From Stenotrophomonas sp. SY1 (GTDB taxonomy: Bacteria; Pseudomonadota; Gammaproteobacteria; Xanthomonadales; Xanthomonadaceae): a stretch of 64,000 bases of DNA. Below are positions 54,501 to 63,510 of the stretch, in pieces. Each line of letters starts with the position of its first letter. The stretch's first letter is position 1. The notes under the pieces are model-generated. The model was not told the origin of the DNA. It ran no database searches and was given only the letters and a program-made list of their open reading frames with translations. The translations under genes and the position numbers were made by a program. Where the stretch lies: NCBI RefSeq assembly GCF_021202945.1, contig NZ_JAJOYR010000001.1, positions 1,488,001-1,552,000 on the forward strand, given 5' to 3'.

Positions 54501-55139
54501 GTTGGTCGCCACCACCGGCAGGCCACGTTGGCCGGCGGCCATCAGGGCGAACTGGTTGAACGGCTCTTCGCCTTCGCGGCCGGTGCGGGTCAACTCCAGG
54601 TGCAGGCCGTCACCGAACACGTGCTGCCAATCGGCCAGCTGCTGCTCGGCCAGATCATGGCGGCCTTCGGACGCCAGACGCCCGGCCAGGCTGTGGCGCC
54701 CGGCCAGCGCGAACAGGTTCTTGCAGCCGTCCTTGAGCCATTGCGGATGCACGGCCACGCCACCTTCGTTGCGATGGCCTTCCATCCAGGCGCGGGTCAG
54801 CAGCCGTGACAGGCTCAGATAGCCTTCACGGTCGCGGCACAACAAGGTCATGCGCCACGGATCGTGGCCTTCCTCGGCGATCAGCAGGTCGGCGCCGGCG
54901 ATCGGCTTGATGCCCACGCCTTCGGCAGCCTTGTAGAACTTCACCAGCGCGAACATGTTGTTCAGGTCGGTGACGGCCAGGGCTGGGGCCTTCATCTCCA
55001 CCGAGCGGCTGAGCAGGTTGGCCTGCTTGGCCTTCTTGGGATCGGCCTGATCCGGTTTGGCGGGCACGCGGATGGTGGAGTCCACCATCGAGAATTCGGT
55101 GTGGACGTGAAGATGGACGAAGCGGGAAGAAATAGACAT
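51546..55139 (-). CDS. dnaE: DNA polymerase III subunit alpha
   Basis: Replicative DNA polymerase, 1197 residues. The PHP domain begins with HLHVHTEFSMVDS (His9, His11, His13). The palm contains the catalytic PDFDIDFC and the region before it is full length. Finger, beta-clamp and OB regions follow to the end. The start at 55139 (MSISSRFVHL) matches the family; longer frames reach upstream only through non-conserved sequence. accA follows. Genes between dnaE and rnhB are discussed below. Confidence 0.96.
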   Translation of the reverse strand: MSISSRFVHLHVHTEFSMVDSTIRVPAKPDQADPKKAKQANLLSRSVEMKAPALAVTDLNNMFALVKFYKAAEGVGIKPIAGADLLIAEEGHDPWRMTLLCRDREGYLSLSRLLTRAWMEGHRNEGGVAVHPQWLKDGCKNLFALAGRHSLAGRLASEGRHDLAEQQLADWQHVFGDGLHLELTRTGREGEEPFNQFALMAAGQRGLPVVATNDVRFLAPEDFDAHEARVCISTGRVLDDPKRPREYSREQYLKSPEQMCELFADIPDAIDNTLALAQRCNVEMRLGTYFLPNYPVPDDETLDTWIQKISRDGLEERLQKNPLAPGMSREDYFERLEFELNTIIKMGFPGYFLIVADFIQWGKNQGIPIGPGRGSGAGSLVAWALKITDLDPLPYNLLFERFLNPERVSMPDFDIDFCMDRRDEVIDYVARKYGRERVSQIITYGTMAAKAVVRDTGRVLGFPYGLVDGVSKLIPNILGIHLKDALGMGKEGANSEMASAELISRYETEDDVRDLIDLALQLEDLTRNAGKHAGGVVIGPEPLSEFCPLYAEHDEGGLGKNPVTQFDKNDVEEVGLVKFDFLGLRTLTIIDWAVKAINKRHERAGIPPVDISAIPLDDAPTYKDIFANGNTGAVFQFESSGMRRLLKDARPDRFEDLIALVSLYRPGPMDLIPSFNARKHGQEEIIYPDPRTEAILKDTYGIMVYQEQVMQMAQIVGGYSLGGADLLRRAMGKKVPAEMAKHREIFREGAAKDGVNEAKADAIFDLMEKFAGYGFNKSHAAAYALVSYQTAWLKRHYPAEFMAATLSSDMDNTDKVVGFLAEVRNLGLTVLPPRVNDSAYMFEAANADTIRYGLGAIKGVGQGACEAVVEERQRSGEYSTLLDFCVRIESGKLNRRTLEAMINCGALDGLGKNRATLMLQLPEVLKATDQMAREKASGQNSLFGAPDPVSTARQLDLPESKEWPLAQLLNGERETLGFYLSGHPFDPYAEDVKELVGTDLGALDKLIAPAFPSKDGEKRAWRQESPVILAGMVVGVRRKGDSQVFMQLEDGKGRVECSAFTDGLAEFGHLMTKDRILVVKGGLREDEFNGGYALRIRQCWDYEQLCADHALRLSLRVDGRGGPTWQRIDALLATARPGRTPLRLDLLLNGKPDGSIAGMLDLGGSGAVRVSTQLLDALREDPAVRRVKVKYSPPWAN

Positions 55140-55440
55140 GCCGGGCCAGAAGTGTGCCGACGCAGGGTAGCGACGGGGGCGGGGATGGACAAGGCTTGAC
55201 ATGAAAGCCCGTGGTTGCCGGCCCGGGGAACTCGGCAAGGTGCTCCATCCTGACAGGAACCGGGCACGGCTGGGGTAACGGAGAAGCTGCGACGGGCATG
55301 CCAGCGCTGCAACCGCCGCCACATCGACCGCAGGCACCTTCTGCGAGGTGGCATTCCATCCGTCTGGCCGGCGGGGCTGCGCCTGAGGCAGCCCCGGGGT
55401 GAACAGGTTGATCCGGGCAAGGTTCTGGCGGTGTTGCCTG
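55140..55440. other. Gap upstream of dnaE, nothing recognised
   Basis: A 301-base space between dnaE and the DUF1232-like gene. It must hold the dnaE promoter. I see no repeat, clear promoter or conserved short reading frame. Confidence 0.5.
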
Positions 55441-56088
55441 TCAGTGGATGCGGAAGTAGCTGGGCGTTTCAGGCGCGTAGCTGCTTTCGCGGACCCGCTG
55501 CTGGTGCTCATGCAGGCGGGCTTCGATTTCCCGCAGTTCCATCCAGATCTGGCGGTTGAAGGCGATATCCGCATAGCCACGGCCCTGGCGATCAGCCTCA
55601 AGCTGACGCAGGCGCTGGTAATCGATGAAGTTGATCACTTCGTAGACCAGCTTCGGCCAGGCGGTGTCGATCACGATGGCCTGGTCCAGGTGGCCGACGC
55701 CGGGCACCGAGTCGGGAATCAGCTGCCGGCTTTCGTGCAGATAGCCGACCACTTGCCGGGCTTCGGAGAGCACGTCGTCGGCGGGCTCCCAGTCAGCGTC
55801 CTGAAGCATCTGTTCCAGGACCCGCGCGTGCTGCAGGCGCTGCTGGATGCACGGCGACGGGGCCGCGTCCGGCGCCTGGTCGTTCAGGCTTCGGGCGGCG
55901 GTGGCCAACTGGTCGGTCTGCAGTGGCGGGCGGGTGCGGCCGAGGCGGGCGAGCAGCTGGTTGAACAGTTCCACCTCGCGATGAACCAGCACGAAGTCGT
56001 TCACATGACTGCGGCGATGGGGGATGCCGGCCGGGTACTGATCCAGGACCTGCGGCAGCGGAAGGCGGGTGTCGAAGAAGGTGTTCAT
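55441..56088 (-). CDS. DUF1232-like (YkvA) protein
   Basis: Protein of 215 residues. The middle (VGYLHESRQLIPDSVPGVGHLDQAIVIDTAWPKLVYEVINF) has the YkvA/DUF1232 pattern of L-IPD-P-x-GxLD, here in a longer protein with extra N- and C-terminal parts. No membrane helix is clear. It is divergent from the winged-helix/TPR gene. The function is unknown. Confidence 0.6.
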   Translation of the reverse strand: MNTFFDTRLPLPQVLDQYPAGIPHRRSHVNDFVLVHREVELFNQLLARLGRTRPPLQTDQLATAARSLNDQAPDAAPSPCIQQRLQHARVLEQMLQDADWEPADDVLSEARQVVGYLHESRQLIPDSVPGVGHLDQAIVIDTAWPKLVYEVINFIDYQRLRQLEADRQGRGYADIAFNRQIWMELREIEARLHEHQQRVRESSYAPETPSYFRIH

Positions 56089-56238
56089 GGTGCTGCTCCT
56101 GGCGTGACTGGGGGAGGCGTCCGTGAAGGTCAGGACGCAGCGTCAGCATCCGCTTGGGCGTAGCATGTGTCCTGATGGCAGGCGGAGCCTTCAGACAGTC
56201 ATTGCGCTGGTTTCTGAGGTTTTCGTGAGGGCTTGCCG

Positions 56239-58443
56239 ATGGGTTCAACCGAAGACCCTGGTGACACTGGCCAAGTGGTCGAACGGTACCGTTTCGACGG
56301 GATCGTGGTGGATGCCGTGGCACATACGCTCTGCCGCGACGGCCAGTTTCATTCTGTGGAACCCAAGGCGTTTGCCGTGCTGTTGCTGCTGCTGCGGCAC
56401 GCCGATGAATTGCTGGTGCGGGACCTGCTGCTCGATGCGGTCTGGGGCCACCGGCATGTGACTCCGGGGGTGCTGACCCGCGCCATCGCCCAGCTGCGCT
56501 CGGCACTGGACGACCATTCACATGAGCCTCGCTACATCCAGACCCAGCACGGGCTGGGTTACCGCTTCATTGGCAAGCTGCTGCCCCCGGAGCAGGCGGA
56601 AGCGCCGGTCAGCTTGCCCCCGGAGTCGGAGCCCGTTGCCAGCCCGGCATCGGCGCTGCCACATGCTGAAGCCGGCGATGAGGAAATCCCGGTGCCGACG
56701 CTGAAACCGGCATCGCGATTCTGGCGGGGGCGACAGGCAGCCAACGTGCCGCTGCCACTGTGGTTGCGTTCGCGCACGTGGCTGATCGGGCTGGGCCTGG
56801 CGTTGCTGGCGCTGGGCGGTGGCGCGTGGTGGTGGGCGCATGCGCCTGCGATACGTCCAGCGGTGGAAACACCATCGATTGCGGTGATGCCGTTCAGCAG
56901 TCTCAGCGGCAACGCTGACGACCGCTACTTCGCCGACGGCCTGGCGGTGGAAATGCACGATGCCCTGGCCAACGTGCCGGGGCTGAAGGTGGCCGCGCGG
57001 CAGGTGGCTGCGGTGAGTGATGCCGACAGTGACGTGCGCCGGATCGGGCGCCGGCTCGGGGTGGCCACGCTTCTGGATGCCAGCGTCCGTCGTGAGGGTG
57101 GCCGGGTACGGATCAGTGCGCGCCTGTCGGATGCGACCACCGGATTCACCTTGTGGTCGGAGACCTACGATCGGGAAATCACCGATGTGTTCGCATTGCA
57201 GGGCGAGATCGCCAGCAAGGTCGTTCAGGCCTTGCTGGGACACCTGCCCGGCGATGGCGCGATGGTGGCGAGGCGGCTGACGCCGACCACGGACGTCAAC
57301 GCCTACGACGCCTACCTGCGCGGATTGGCGTTGTTGCAACGCCCGATTGGTGAGACCGGCAACGATCGGGCCATGGCCAGTTTTCGCCAGGCCCTGGAAA
57401 TCGACCCTCAATTCACCCGCGCGCAGGCCGGGATCTGTCGGGCGCAGATCGCCCGGTTGGAGGGCGTCAGTGACGCCGAAGCATTTGAGCGTGCACGGCA
57501 GGCGTGCGCGCAGGCGCAGGCGATGGATCCGGAACTGCGCGAGGTGAGCCTGGCGCTGGCAGAAATCGCGCGTGTCAGTGGGCAGAACGAACAGGCGCTC
57601 ACGCTTTACCAGCAGGTTCTCGACGAGCCGGCGCTGCGTGCCGATGGCCTGGTCGGGCTGGCGCGCAGCTACGGTGCATTGGGCCAGGAGGAGCGGGCGC
57701 AGGATTACTTCCAGCAGGCCATCGCCGCACGCCCCAGCGATGCGCAGATCTACCGCTTGCTCGGTTACCACCAGTGGCTGCGCGGCGACCTGCCCAAGGC
57801 GATCGAAGCTTTTGTCACCGCCACCATCCTGCAACCGGAGGACAGCCGTTTGTGGAGCAGCCTGGGCGGCTTGTATCTGGCGCAGGGCGACAGTGCCCAG
57901 GCCGGGCGAGCCTTCAGCATGTCGTTGTCGATCGAACCCAATGCCGGTGCGCTGACCAACCTTGGCACGATGAAATTCGATGACGGCGAGTACGCGGTGG
58001 CGGCAGGCTTGTTCCGACAGGCAACGGTGCTTGAACCGGGCGATTACCTGCACTGGGGCAATCTGGGCGACGCGCTGTCCGCCTCGGCCGAAACCGCCGC
58101 GCAGGCGCAGGCGCCGTACCGGCGTGCGGCGCAGTTGGCGCAGCAATACGTTGATGTGCGCCGCGACGACGCCTATGCGCTGGCGCTGTTGTCCTGGTAT
58201 CGCGCCAACCTGGGAGAACGCCAACGTGCGCGGCAGGACCTGCAGGCTGCGCAGAAGCTTGGCACGCAACAGGCTGAGGTCGCGCTGTGGTGCGCGCAGA
58301 CGCTGACCTTGATCGAGGATCAGGCCGGCGCGCGTCGCTGCATTGCCGATGCGGTGCAGCAGGGCATTCCGCAGCAGCGCATCGATGCACTGCTCGCGTT
58401 GCAACGCCATGCGGTTGCGGCAGGGGCCGCGCGGCAGAAGTAG
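56239..58443 (+). CDS. Membrane winged-helix regulator with TPR domain (CadC/ToxR-like)
   Basis: Membrane-anchored regulator of 734 residues. An OmpR-type winged helix (about 12-110: VERYRFDGIVVDAVAHTLCRD, GHRHVTPGVLTRAIAQLRSAL, HGLGYRFIGKLL) lies in the cytoplasm. A Pro/Glu-rich linker and one membrane helix (about 178-200) follow. Residues 210-350 resemble an integral-membrane-sensor fold (SIAVMPFSSLSGNADDRYFADGL), and the rest is seven or more TPR repeats. It should sense an extracytoplasmic signal and control genes. A small secreted protein is encoded 50 bases downstream. The ATG at 56239 is favoured over a TTG two codons earlier. Confidence 0.85.
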   Translation: MGSTEDPGDTGQVVERYRFDGIVVDAVAHTLCRDGQFHSVEPKAFAVLLLLLRHADELLVRDLLLDAVWGHRHVTPGVLTRAIAQLRSALDDHSHEPRYIQTQHGLGYRFIGKLLPPEQAEAPVSLPPESEPVASPASALPHAEAGDEEIPVPTLKPASRFWRGRQAANVPLPLWLRSRTWLIGLGLALLALGGGAWWWAHAPAIRPAVETPSIAVMPFSSLSGNADDRYFADGLAVEMHDALANVPGLKVAARQVAAVSDADSDVRRIGRRLGVATLLDASVRREGGRVRISARLSDATTGFTLWSETYDREITDVFALQGEIASKVVQALLGHLPGDGAMVARRLTPTTDVNAYDAYLRGLALLQRPIGETGNDRAMASFRQALEIDPQFTRAQAGICRAQIARLEGVSDAEAFERARQACAQAQAMDPELREVSLALAEIARVSGQNEQALTLYQQVLDEPALRADGLVGLARSYGALGQEERAQDYFQQAIAARPSDAQIYRLLGYHQWLRGDLPKAIEAFVTATILQPEDSRLWSSLGGLYLAQGDSAQAGRAFSMSLSIEPNAGALTNLGTMKFDDGEYAVAAGLFRQATVLEPGDYLHWGNLGDALSASAETAAQAQAPYRRAAQLAQQYVDVRRDDAYALALLSWYRANLGERQRARQDLQAAQKLGTQQAEVALWCAQTLTLIEDQAGARRCIADAVQQGIPQQRIDALLALQRHAVAAGAARQK

Positions 58444-58493
58444 GTGGGGGTTTCCCTGTCCGAGGCGGCGGACCTCATCGAGGAGTGGTCGTC

Positions 58494-58952
58494 ATGATCA
58501 ACAACATGTGGTTCAACGCAGCGCTGCTGGGTTGCCTTGTGGGTGGTATCGCGCCGTCGTCATCGCTGGCGGCACCGGGCGTGGTGACGCAGTGCACGGG
58601 GCAGGTGCCGCCGCGCATCGTGAAGCTGGTTTATGTCGAGGTGACGCAGGGCGCGTCCGGGCCGGTCGTCACCCCGGAGGAATGCGTGGTGCGCAGTGGA
58701 ACGCAGGTGGTGTGGCGTACCGCGGAAGATGCGCTGCTGCCGTTCGAGCTGACCTTCGCTCAATCACCCGGTGTGCCCGCAGGTGAGGTGTCCGGGCCGG
58801 CCGATCCGAAGGAGTTTGCGTCGCGGCGCATGGGCAAGCGGCAGGAGGTGCAGATCGTCGCCAAGAACGTGACCGTTGCCAGCGACATCCGTTACGACGT
58901 GCGCATTGGTGCTGTGCAGATCGACCCGGGGATCAAGATCATGCCGCGTTGA
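58494..58952 (+). CDS. Small secreted protein, unknown
   Basis: Protein of 152 residues with a signal peptide (MINNMWFNAALLGCLVGGIA, continuing to SSSLAAPG). The mature part has VTPEECVVRSGTQVVWRTAEDALLPFELTF, a pattern like a cupredoxin or Ig-like beta fold (G-T-x-V-x-W), but the copper ligands are not evident. A gaggag site precedes the ATG. It follows the winged-helix/TPR regulator on the same strand, suggesting co-regulation. Confidence 0.7.
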   Translation: MINNMWFNAALLGCLVGGIAPSSSLAAPGVVTQCTGQVPPRIVKLVYVEVTQGASGPVVTPEECVVRSGTQVVWRTAEDALLPFELTFAQSPGVPAGEVSGPADPKEFASRRMGKRQEVQIVAKNVTVASDIRYDVRIGAVQIDPGIKIMPR

Positions 58953-58970
58953 GGAAAGCCAGGTTGTCGC

Positions 58971-59630
58971 TCAGGCCGGAGCCAGGCAGGCGCGGACCGG
59001 GGCGAAGCTGCGCCGGTGTTGCGGGCAGGGGCCATGGGCCCGCAACGCTGCCAGATGCAACGGCGTGCCGTAGCCCTTGTGCTGGTCGAAACCGTATTCG
59101 GGATGCTGCGCGTGCAGTTCCAGCATGTAGCGGTCGCGGGTGACCTTGGCCAGGATCGAGGCAGCCATGATCGCGCGGTCAAGCGCATCGCCACCGACCA
59201 GTGCCTCAGCCGGGCAGGGCAGGCCCTTGGGAATCTTGTTGCCGTCGATGCGCGCGAACTGCGCAACGTGGCCAACACCTTCTACTGCACGACGCATGCC
59301 CTGCATGGTGGCCTGGAAGATGTTGAGGCTGTCGATCTCGTCCACATCGACCATGACGATGCTGTAGGCCAGTGCGCGCTCGATGATGCGGTCGTACAGC
59401 AGCTCGCGCTTGGCGGCGGTGAGTGCCTTGGAATCATCCAGGCCGTTGAGGCGCGGACGATCGGGGCAGAACACCACCGCGGCAACCGCCACCGGCCCGG
59501 CCAGCGGACCACGACCGGCTTCATCCACGCCGGCGATCATGCGCGGGCCTTGCCGTTCGGTCAGAACGGCATCGTTGAACAGCGACAGCGAAAGGTCCGC
59601 TGCCTTGGCGAGGGAACGACGAGCGGTCAC
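58971..59630 (-). CDS. rnhB: Ribonuclease HII
   Basis: Removes ribonucleotides from RNA-DNA hybrids, 219 residues. The catalytic motif is [13 protein letters not shown] with Asp36 and Glu37; later [22 protein letters not shown] holds the remaining acidic residues. Its start overlaps the lpxB stop by four bases (ATGA), so it is translationally coupled to the lipid A genes. The next gene in the conserved order, dnaE, is displaced by 3.5 kb. Confidence 0.95.
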   Translation of the reverse strand: MTARRSLAKAADLSLSLFNDAVLTERQGPRMIAGVDEAGRGPLAGPVAVAAVVFCPDRPRLNGLDDSKALTAAKRELLYDRIIERALAYSIVMVDVDEIDSLNIFQATMQGMRRAVEGVGHVAQFARIDGNKIPKGLPCPAEALVGGDALDRAIMAASILAKVTRDRYMLELHAQHPEYGFDQHKGYGTPLHLAALRAHGPCPQHRRSFAPVRACLAPA

Positions 59631-60898
59631 GGCTGGCCTTGCTTGGCCGCTGTGTCCAGCAGCCCGGCAACCGCATCTGCGGCACGGGCGGAGGCATCCT
59701 GGCGCAGCTGCTGGTGCAGGCGCACGTAGTCGCCCTGCAGGGCGGCTACGCGTTCGGGATGCTCAAACCATTGCGATACTGCAGCGGACAGGTTGTCCGG
59801 GGTGCAGTCATGCTGCATAAGTTCCGGTGCCAGATCCTTGCCGGCCAGCACGTTGGGCAGCGCGTAGCGGTTGACCTTGATCAGGCCCAGCGTGCTGACG
59901 ATGCGGTAAGTGAGTTCGGCCACGCGGTAGCCAACCACCATAGGCCGTTTGACCAGCATGGTTTCCAGCGTGGCGGTGCCCGAGGCCAGCATCACCACGT
60001 CGGCGGCGATCATCGCTTCGCGGGCGCGGCCATCGAGCAGATGCACGCGCGCGCTGGGCAGTGCTGCGGTGCGGATCTGCTCGATGATCATCGCCTTGCA
60101 TTTGGCATTGGCCGCAGGCACCACGATATGCAGGTGGCGCATCTGCTCGCACAACTGCCACGCAGCGGCGAAGAACGGCGGGCCGAGGCGGCTGACTTCG
60201 CCCAGGCGGCTGCCGGGCAACACGGCCAGTACCGGCACGTTGTCGGGAATGTTCAGCGCGGCGCGCGCTTGCGCGCGATCGTTCTCCAGCGGAATCTCGT
60301 CGGCCATCGGGTGGCCGACGAAGCGCGCATCGATGCCGTGCCTGGCGTAGATCGGCGGCTCCATCGGGAACAGGCACAGCACCAGGTCGGCGCTGGCACC
60401 AATCTTCTCGGCACGTTTCTCGCGCCAGGCCCACACCGACGGGCTGACGTAATGCACGGTGCGCAGGCCACGTTGCTTGAGCCACTTTTCCACGCCCAGA
60501 TTGAAGTCCGGTGCGTCGATGCCGATGAATACGTCCGGCTTCCAGTCCAGCACGCGCTGGCGGAACTCCTTGCGCAGCTTCAACAGGCGCGGCAGGTGGC
60601 GGAGGATTTCGGCCAGCCCCATCAGCGCCAGTTCGCTGGCATCGAACCAGGTCTCGCAGCCGGCATTGCGCATGGCATCGCCGCCGATGCCGGCAAATTC
60701 GGCATCCGGATAGCGCGCGCGCAGCGCCTTGATCAGGCCGGCGCCAAGTCCATCGCCGGAGGCTTCACCGGCGACCAGCGCGATGCGGAGCTTGCGGCGG
60801 GGAACAGGCAGCGGGGAGGGTGAAGCAGCCGATGACGCACGCAGCGTATCCGGCTTCGCATCCACGCCCAATCCTGGTTCCGCGCGCTCGGTGCTCAT
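59627..60898 (-). CDS. lpxB: Lipid-A-disaccharide synthase
   Basis: Glycosyltransferase that joins UDP-diacylglucosamine and lipid X, 423 residues. The family core begins [26 protein letters not shown] and continues with [19 protein letters not shown]-type and [13 protein letters not shown] motifs. The first ~35 residues are an Ala/Ser-rich extension. It overlaps lpxA and rnhB by four bases each. Confidence 0.95.
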   Translation of the reverse strand: MSTERAEPGLGVDAKPDTLRASSAASPSPLPVPRRKLRIALVAGEASGDGLGAGLIKALRARYPDAEFAGIGGDAMRNAGCETWFDASELALMGLAEILRHLPRLLKLRKEFRQRVLDWKPDVFIGIDAPDFNLGVEKWLKQRGLRTVHYVSPSVWAWREKRAEKIGASADLVLCLFPMEPPIYARHGIDARFVGHPMADEIPLENDRAQARAALNIPDNVPVLAVLPGSRLGEVSRLGPPFFAAAWQLCEQMRHLHIVVPAANAKCKAMIIEQIRTAALPSARVHLLDGRAREAMIAADVVMLASGTATLETMLVKRPMVVGYRVAELTYRIVSTLGLIKVNRYALPNVLAGKDLAPELMQHDCTPDNLSAAVSQWFEHPERVAALQGDYVRLHQQLRQDASARAADAVAGLLDTAAKQGQP

Positions 60899-61686
60899 CG
60901 CTGCAACGGACGCTCGCCGCTTTCGATGAACTCCAGCAGATGCTTCACGTCGTCGCTGTCACGCGCCTGTTCGGCCAGCTGCTGCTTGGCTTCGGCCAGT
61001 GGCAGGCCAGCAACGAAGATGGTGCGGTAGGCACGCTTGATGGCGCTGATGCGCTCGGCGTCGAAGCCGCGGCGCTTCAGGCCTTCGCTGTTGATGCCGC
61101 GCGGGCGGCCGTGGCCGTCGATGCCGACCATGGTGAACGGCGGGATGTCGCCGGTGACCAGCGCGCCCATGCCAAGGAAAGCGTGGTCGCCGATGCGGCA
61201 GAACTGGTGGGCACCAGCGAAGCCGCTGATGATCACCCAGTTGCCGACGCTCACATGCCCGGCCAGCGTGGTGTTGTTGGAGAACACGCAATGGTCGGCG
61301 ACATGGCAGTCGTGCGCGACGTGCGTATAGGCCAGCATCCAGTTGTCATTGCCGATGGTGGTGATGCCACCGCCGCCGGCAGTGCCACGGCTGAGCGTGA
61401 CGAATTCGCGGAACACGTTGCGATCGCCGATCACCAGTTCGGTGCGTTCGCCGGCGAACTTCTTGTCCTGCGGTTCGCCGCCGACGGCGACATGGCCGAT
61501 GAAGCGGTTGTCGCGGCCGATGCGGGTCGGGCCGTGGATGCTGCAATGCGGCCCGATCTCGGTGCCGGCGCCAATTTCGACATCCGCACCAATCAGGGTG
61601 AACGCGCCCACACGCACGCCTTCGCCCAGCTTGGCCGACGGGTCGATGACCGCAGTGGGGTGAATCAGGGGGGCGCTGTCACTCAT
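60895..61686 (-). CDS. lpxA: UDP-N-acetylglucosamine acyltransferase
   Basis: First lipid A enzyme, 263 residues, a left-handed beta-helix trimer. Hexapeptide repeats run from [22 protein letters not shown] to about residue 185, with the catalytic His in [20 protein letters not shown]-terminal helical domain follows. It is 18 bases after fabZ and overlaps lpxB. Confidence 0.96.
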   Translation of the reverse strand: MSDSAPLIHPTAVIDPSAKLGEGVRVGAFTLIGADVEIGAGTEIGPHCSIHGPTRIGRDNRFIGHVAVGGEPQDKKFAGERTELVIGDRNVFREFVTLSRGTAGGGGITTIGNDNWMLAYTHVAHDCHVADHCVFSNNTTLAGHVSVGNWVIISGFAGAHQFCRIGDHAFLGMGALVTGDIPPFTMVGIDGHGRPRGINSEGLKRRGFDAERISAIKRAYRTIFVAGLPLAEAKQQLAEQARDSDDVKHLLEFIESGERPLQR

Positions 61687-61704
61687 TCGTGTTGCTCCAG
61701 CCGG

Positions 61705-62163
61705 TTATTCGCGGGTGCCGGCGCACAGCACTTCGGCATGTGCGACCACTTCACCGTCCACCTTGGCTTCGCCGTAGTAGACGGCCATGTTGCGGATCAC
61801 ACGCTTGACCTGCACATGCAGTTCCAGCACATCACCCGGCACCACCTGCTTCATGAAGCGCACGTTGTCCACCTTGACCAGGTAGAACAGCTTGGACTGC
61901 GCGTCGCGGCCCAGGCTCAGCTGGGTCAGCACGCCGCCGGCCTGTGCCAGCGCTTCGATGATCAGCACGCCCGGCATGATCGGCTGGCCCGGGAAGTGAC
62001 CCTGGAAGAACGGCTCGTTGATGGTGACGTTCTTGTGCGCAATGATGCGCTTGCCTTCCACATCAAGCTCGACGACCTTGTCGACCAGCAGGAATGGATA
62101 GCGGTGCGGGATCAGCGTCTGGATCGTGTTGACGTCGATGGGCAGCTGCAGCGGTGCGTTCAT
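61705..62163 (-). CDS. fabZ: 3-hydroxyacyl-ACP dehydratase FabZ
   Basis: Dehydratase of fatty acid elongation, 152 residues, hot-dog fold. The catalytic His is in FFQGHFPGQPIMPG and the Glu in LIIEALAQAGG. Its start overlaps the lpxD stop (ATGA). It links fatty acid and lipid A pathways, which share 3-hydroxyacyl-ACP. Confidence 0.96.
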   Translation of the reverse strand: MNAPLQLPIDVNTIQTLIPHRYPFLLVDKVVELDVEGKRIIAHKNVTINEPFFQGHFPGQPIMPGVLIIEALAQAGGVLTQLSLGRDAQSKLFYLVKVDNVRFMKQVVPGDVLELHVQVKRVIRNMAVYYGEAKVDGEVVAHAEVLCAGTRE

Positions 62164-63182
62164 TCTTTCTCCTTGCTCACAGCCAGGATGCGTCGTGCCA
62201 GCGCATCAAGCTGCTTGAAGCGCGCGGCGTTCTTGCGCCACGTGCGGTTGTCGGTCAAAGGGGTGCCGGAGGAGTACTCGCCCGGTTCGGTAATTGAATT
62301 GCGTACCACCGATTTGCCGGTGATGACCACGTGGTCGCAGATTTCCAGATGGCCGACCACGCCGACGGCGCCGCCGAGCAGGCAGTAGCGGCCGATCTTG
62401 GCGCTGCCGGCGATGCCGGTGGAGCCGGCGATGGCGCTGTGCGCGCCGATCTGCACGTTGTGCGCGATCTGCACCAGGTTGTCCACGCGCACGTCTTCAT
62501 CGAGCACGGTGTCTTCCAGCGCGCCGCGATCCACGCAGCTGTTGCAGCCAATCTCGCAATCGTCGCCAATGCGCACGCCGCCCAGCTGCGGCACCTTGAT
62601 CCAGCGTCCGCCATCCATCGCCAGGCCAAAGCCTTCGCCGCCAAGCACGGCGCCGGGGTGGATGCGCACGCGCTTGCCCAGCTTGACGCGGGCAACCAGG
62701 GTGACGCGTGCCAGCAGTTCGCAGGCCGAATCGAGCGTGCAGTCGTCACCGATGATGCTGCCGGGGCCGATGATGCAGCTTTCGCCGATCACCGTGCGCG
62801 CGCCGATGCAGACATGCGGGCCGATATGCGCGCTGGCAGCAATCGTCGCGCTTGGGTCGATGACCGCGCTGGGGTGGATGCCGGGCTCGCGCACGGGCAC
62901 GGTTTCAAATAGCGCGCCGATCCGGGCGAAGGTGGTGTAAGGGTCCTTGGCCACCAGCGCGGTGCCGGGGGCACCCTCGGCATCGTCGGCACGCAGCACG
63001 ATGATGGAGGCCTGACTGTCGGCCAGCTGCGTGCGATAACGCGGATTGGCCAGGAAGGTCAGCTGGCCGGGGCCGGCATGTGCGAGCGTGGCCACGCCAT
63101 GGATGGCGGCGGCGGGATCACCCTGCACCTGCAAGCCGAAGCGGTCAGCAAGTTCCTGTGCGGTATAGGTAGGAGTATTCAC
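62160..63182 (-). CDS. lpxD: UDP-3-O-acylglucosamine N-acyltransferase
   Basis: Third lipid A enzyme, 340 residues. A short N-terminal uridine-binding domain (TYTAQELADRFGLQVQGD) precedes the left-handed beta-helix (HPSAVIDPSATIAASAHIG onward) with the catalytic His in VQIAHNVQIG. The first gene of the tight lpxD-fabZ-lpxA-lpxB-rnhB unit, with overlaps or an 18-base gap between members. Confidence 0.96.
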   Translation of the reverse strand: MNTPTYTAQELADRFGLQVQGDPAAAIHGVATLAHAGPGQLTFLANPRYRTQLADSQASIIVLRADDAEGAPGTALVAKDPYTTFARIGALFETVPVREPGIHPSAVIDPSATIAASAHIGPHVCIGARTVIGESCIIGPGSIIGDDCTLDSACELLARVTLVARVKLGKRVRIHPGAVLGGEGFGLAMDGGRWIKVPQLGGVRIGDDCEIGCNSCVDRGALEDTVLDEDVRVDNLVQIAHNVQIGAHSAIAGSTGIAGSAKIGRYCLLGGAVGVVGHLEICDHVVITGKSVVRNSITEPGEYSSGTPLTDNRTWRKNAARFKQLDALARRILAVSKEKE

Positions 63183-63510
63183 GCGGCGAGTTTACCGTGA
63201 GCGTAGGTGACGGTCATGCGGGCAGGCCTGATCGGGCGGGGATGGCTGGAACGACAGTGGCTGGATATTGCCGTCCAATGACAGCCAGAGGCGGGCAGGG
63301 CCACAACGGCAGAAGCGACAGCCCCGAAGCATCCTGAAAAGCGGCCTGATCACGCGGATCAGCGCCGTTTGCATTCTGGACAAGAGCCCATTTGGCAAAG
63401 GGGCGCGCCGACTGGCGTGGGACTCGCAGGGCTTGAGCGCGACCCCGCAGTTCCGTCACGACGGAACTGCGGGTGGCCGGGGCAGGGCCCCGGTCAAACG
63501 GGCCAATTCG
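63183..63510. other. bamA-lpxD gap with a perfect hairpin, no skp gene
   Basis: A 328-base gap. A perfect 13-base stem (cccgcagttccgt / acggaactgcggg, 63444-63473) with a 4-base loop lies 37 bases after the bamA stop. There is no T run. The skp (ompH) gene often found between bamA and lpxD in enterics is not here; short frames in this gap look non-coding. Confidence 0.7.

Noticed and set aside
52380-54809. A very long open frame (809 codons) antisense to dnaE
   Set aside because: High GC and biased third positions leave the opposite strand open. The dnaE motifs are on the minus strand and the antisense protein has no recognisable family.
56518-58410. 630-codon frame antisense to the winged-helix/TPR gene
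   Set aside because: It mirrors the TPR repeats and has no start signal or family; the plus-strand protein has clear domains.
63192-63459. Short minus-strand frames of 68 and 81 codons in the bamA-lpxD gap
   Set aside because: They overlap each other, are Cys/Arg/Pro-rich with no ribosome site, and do not resemble Skp.
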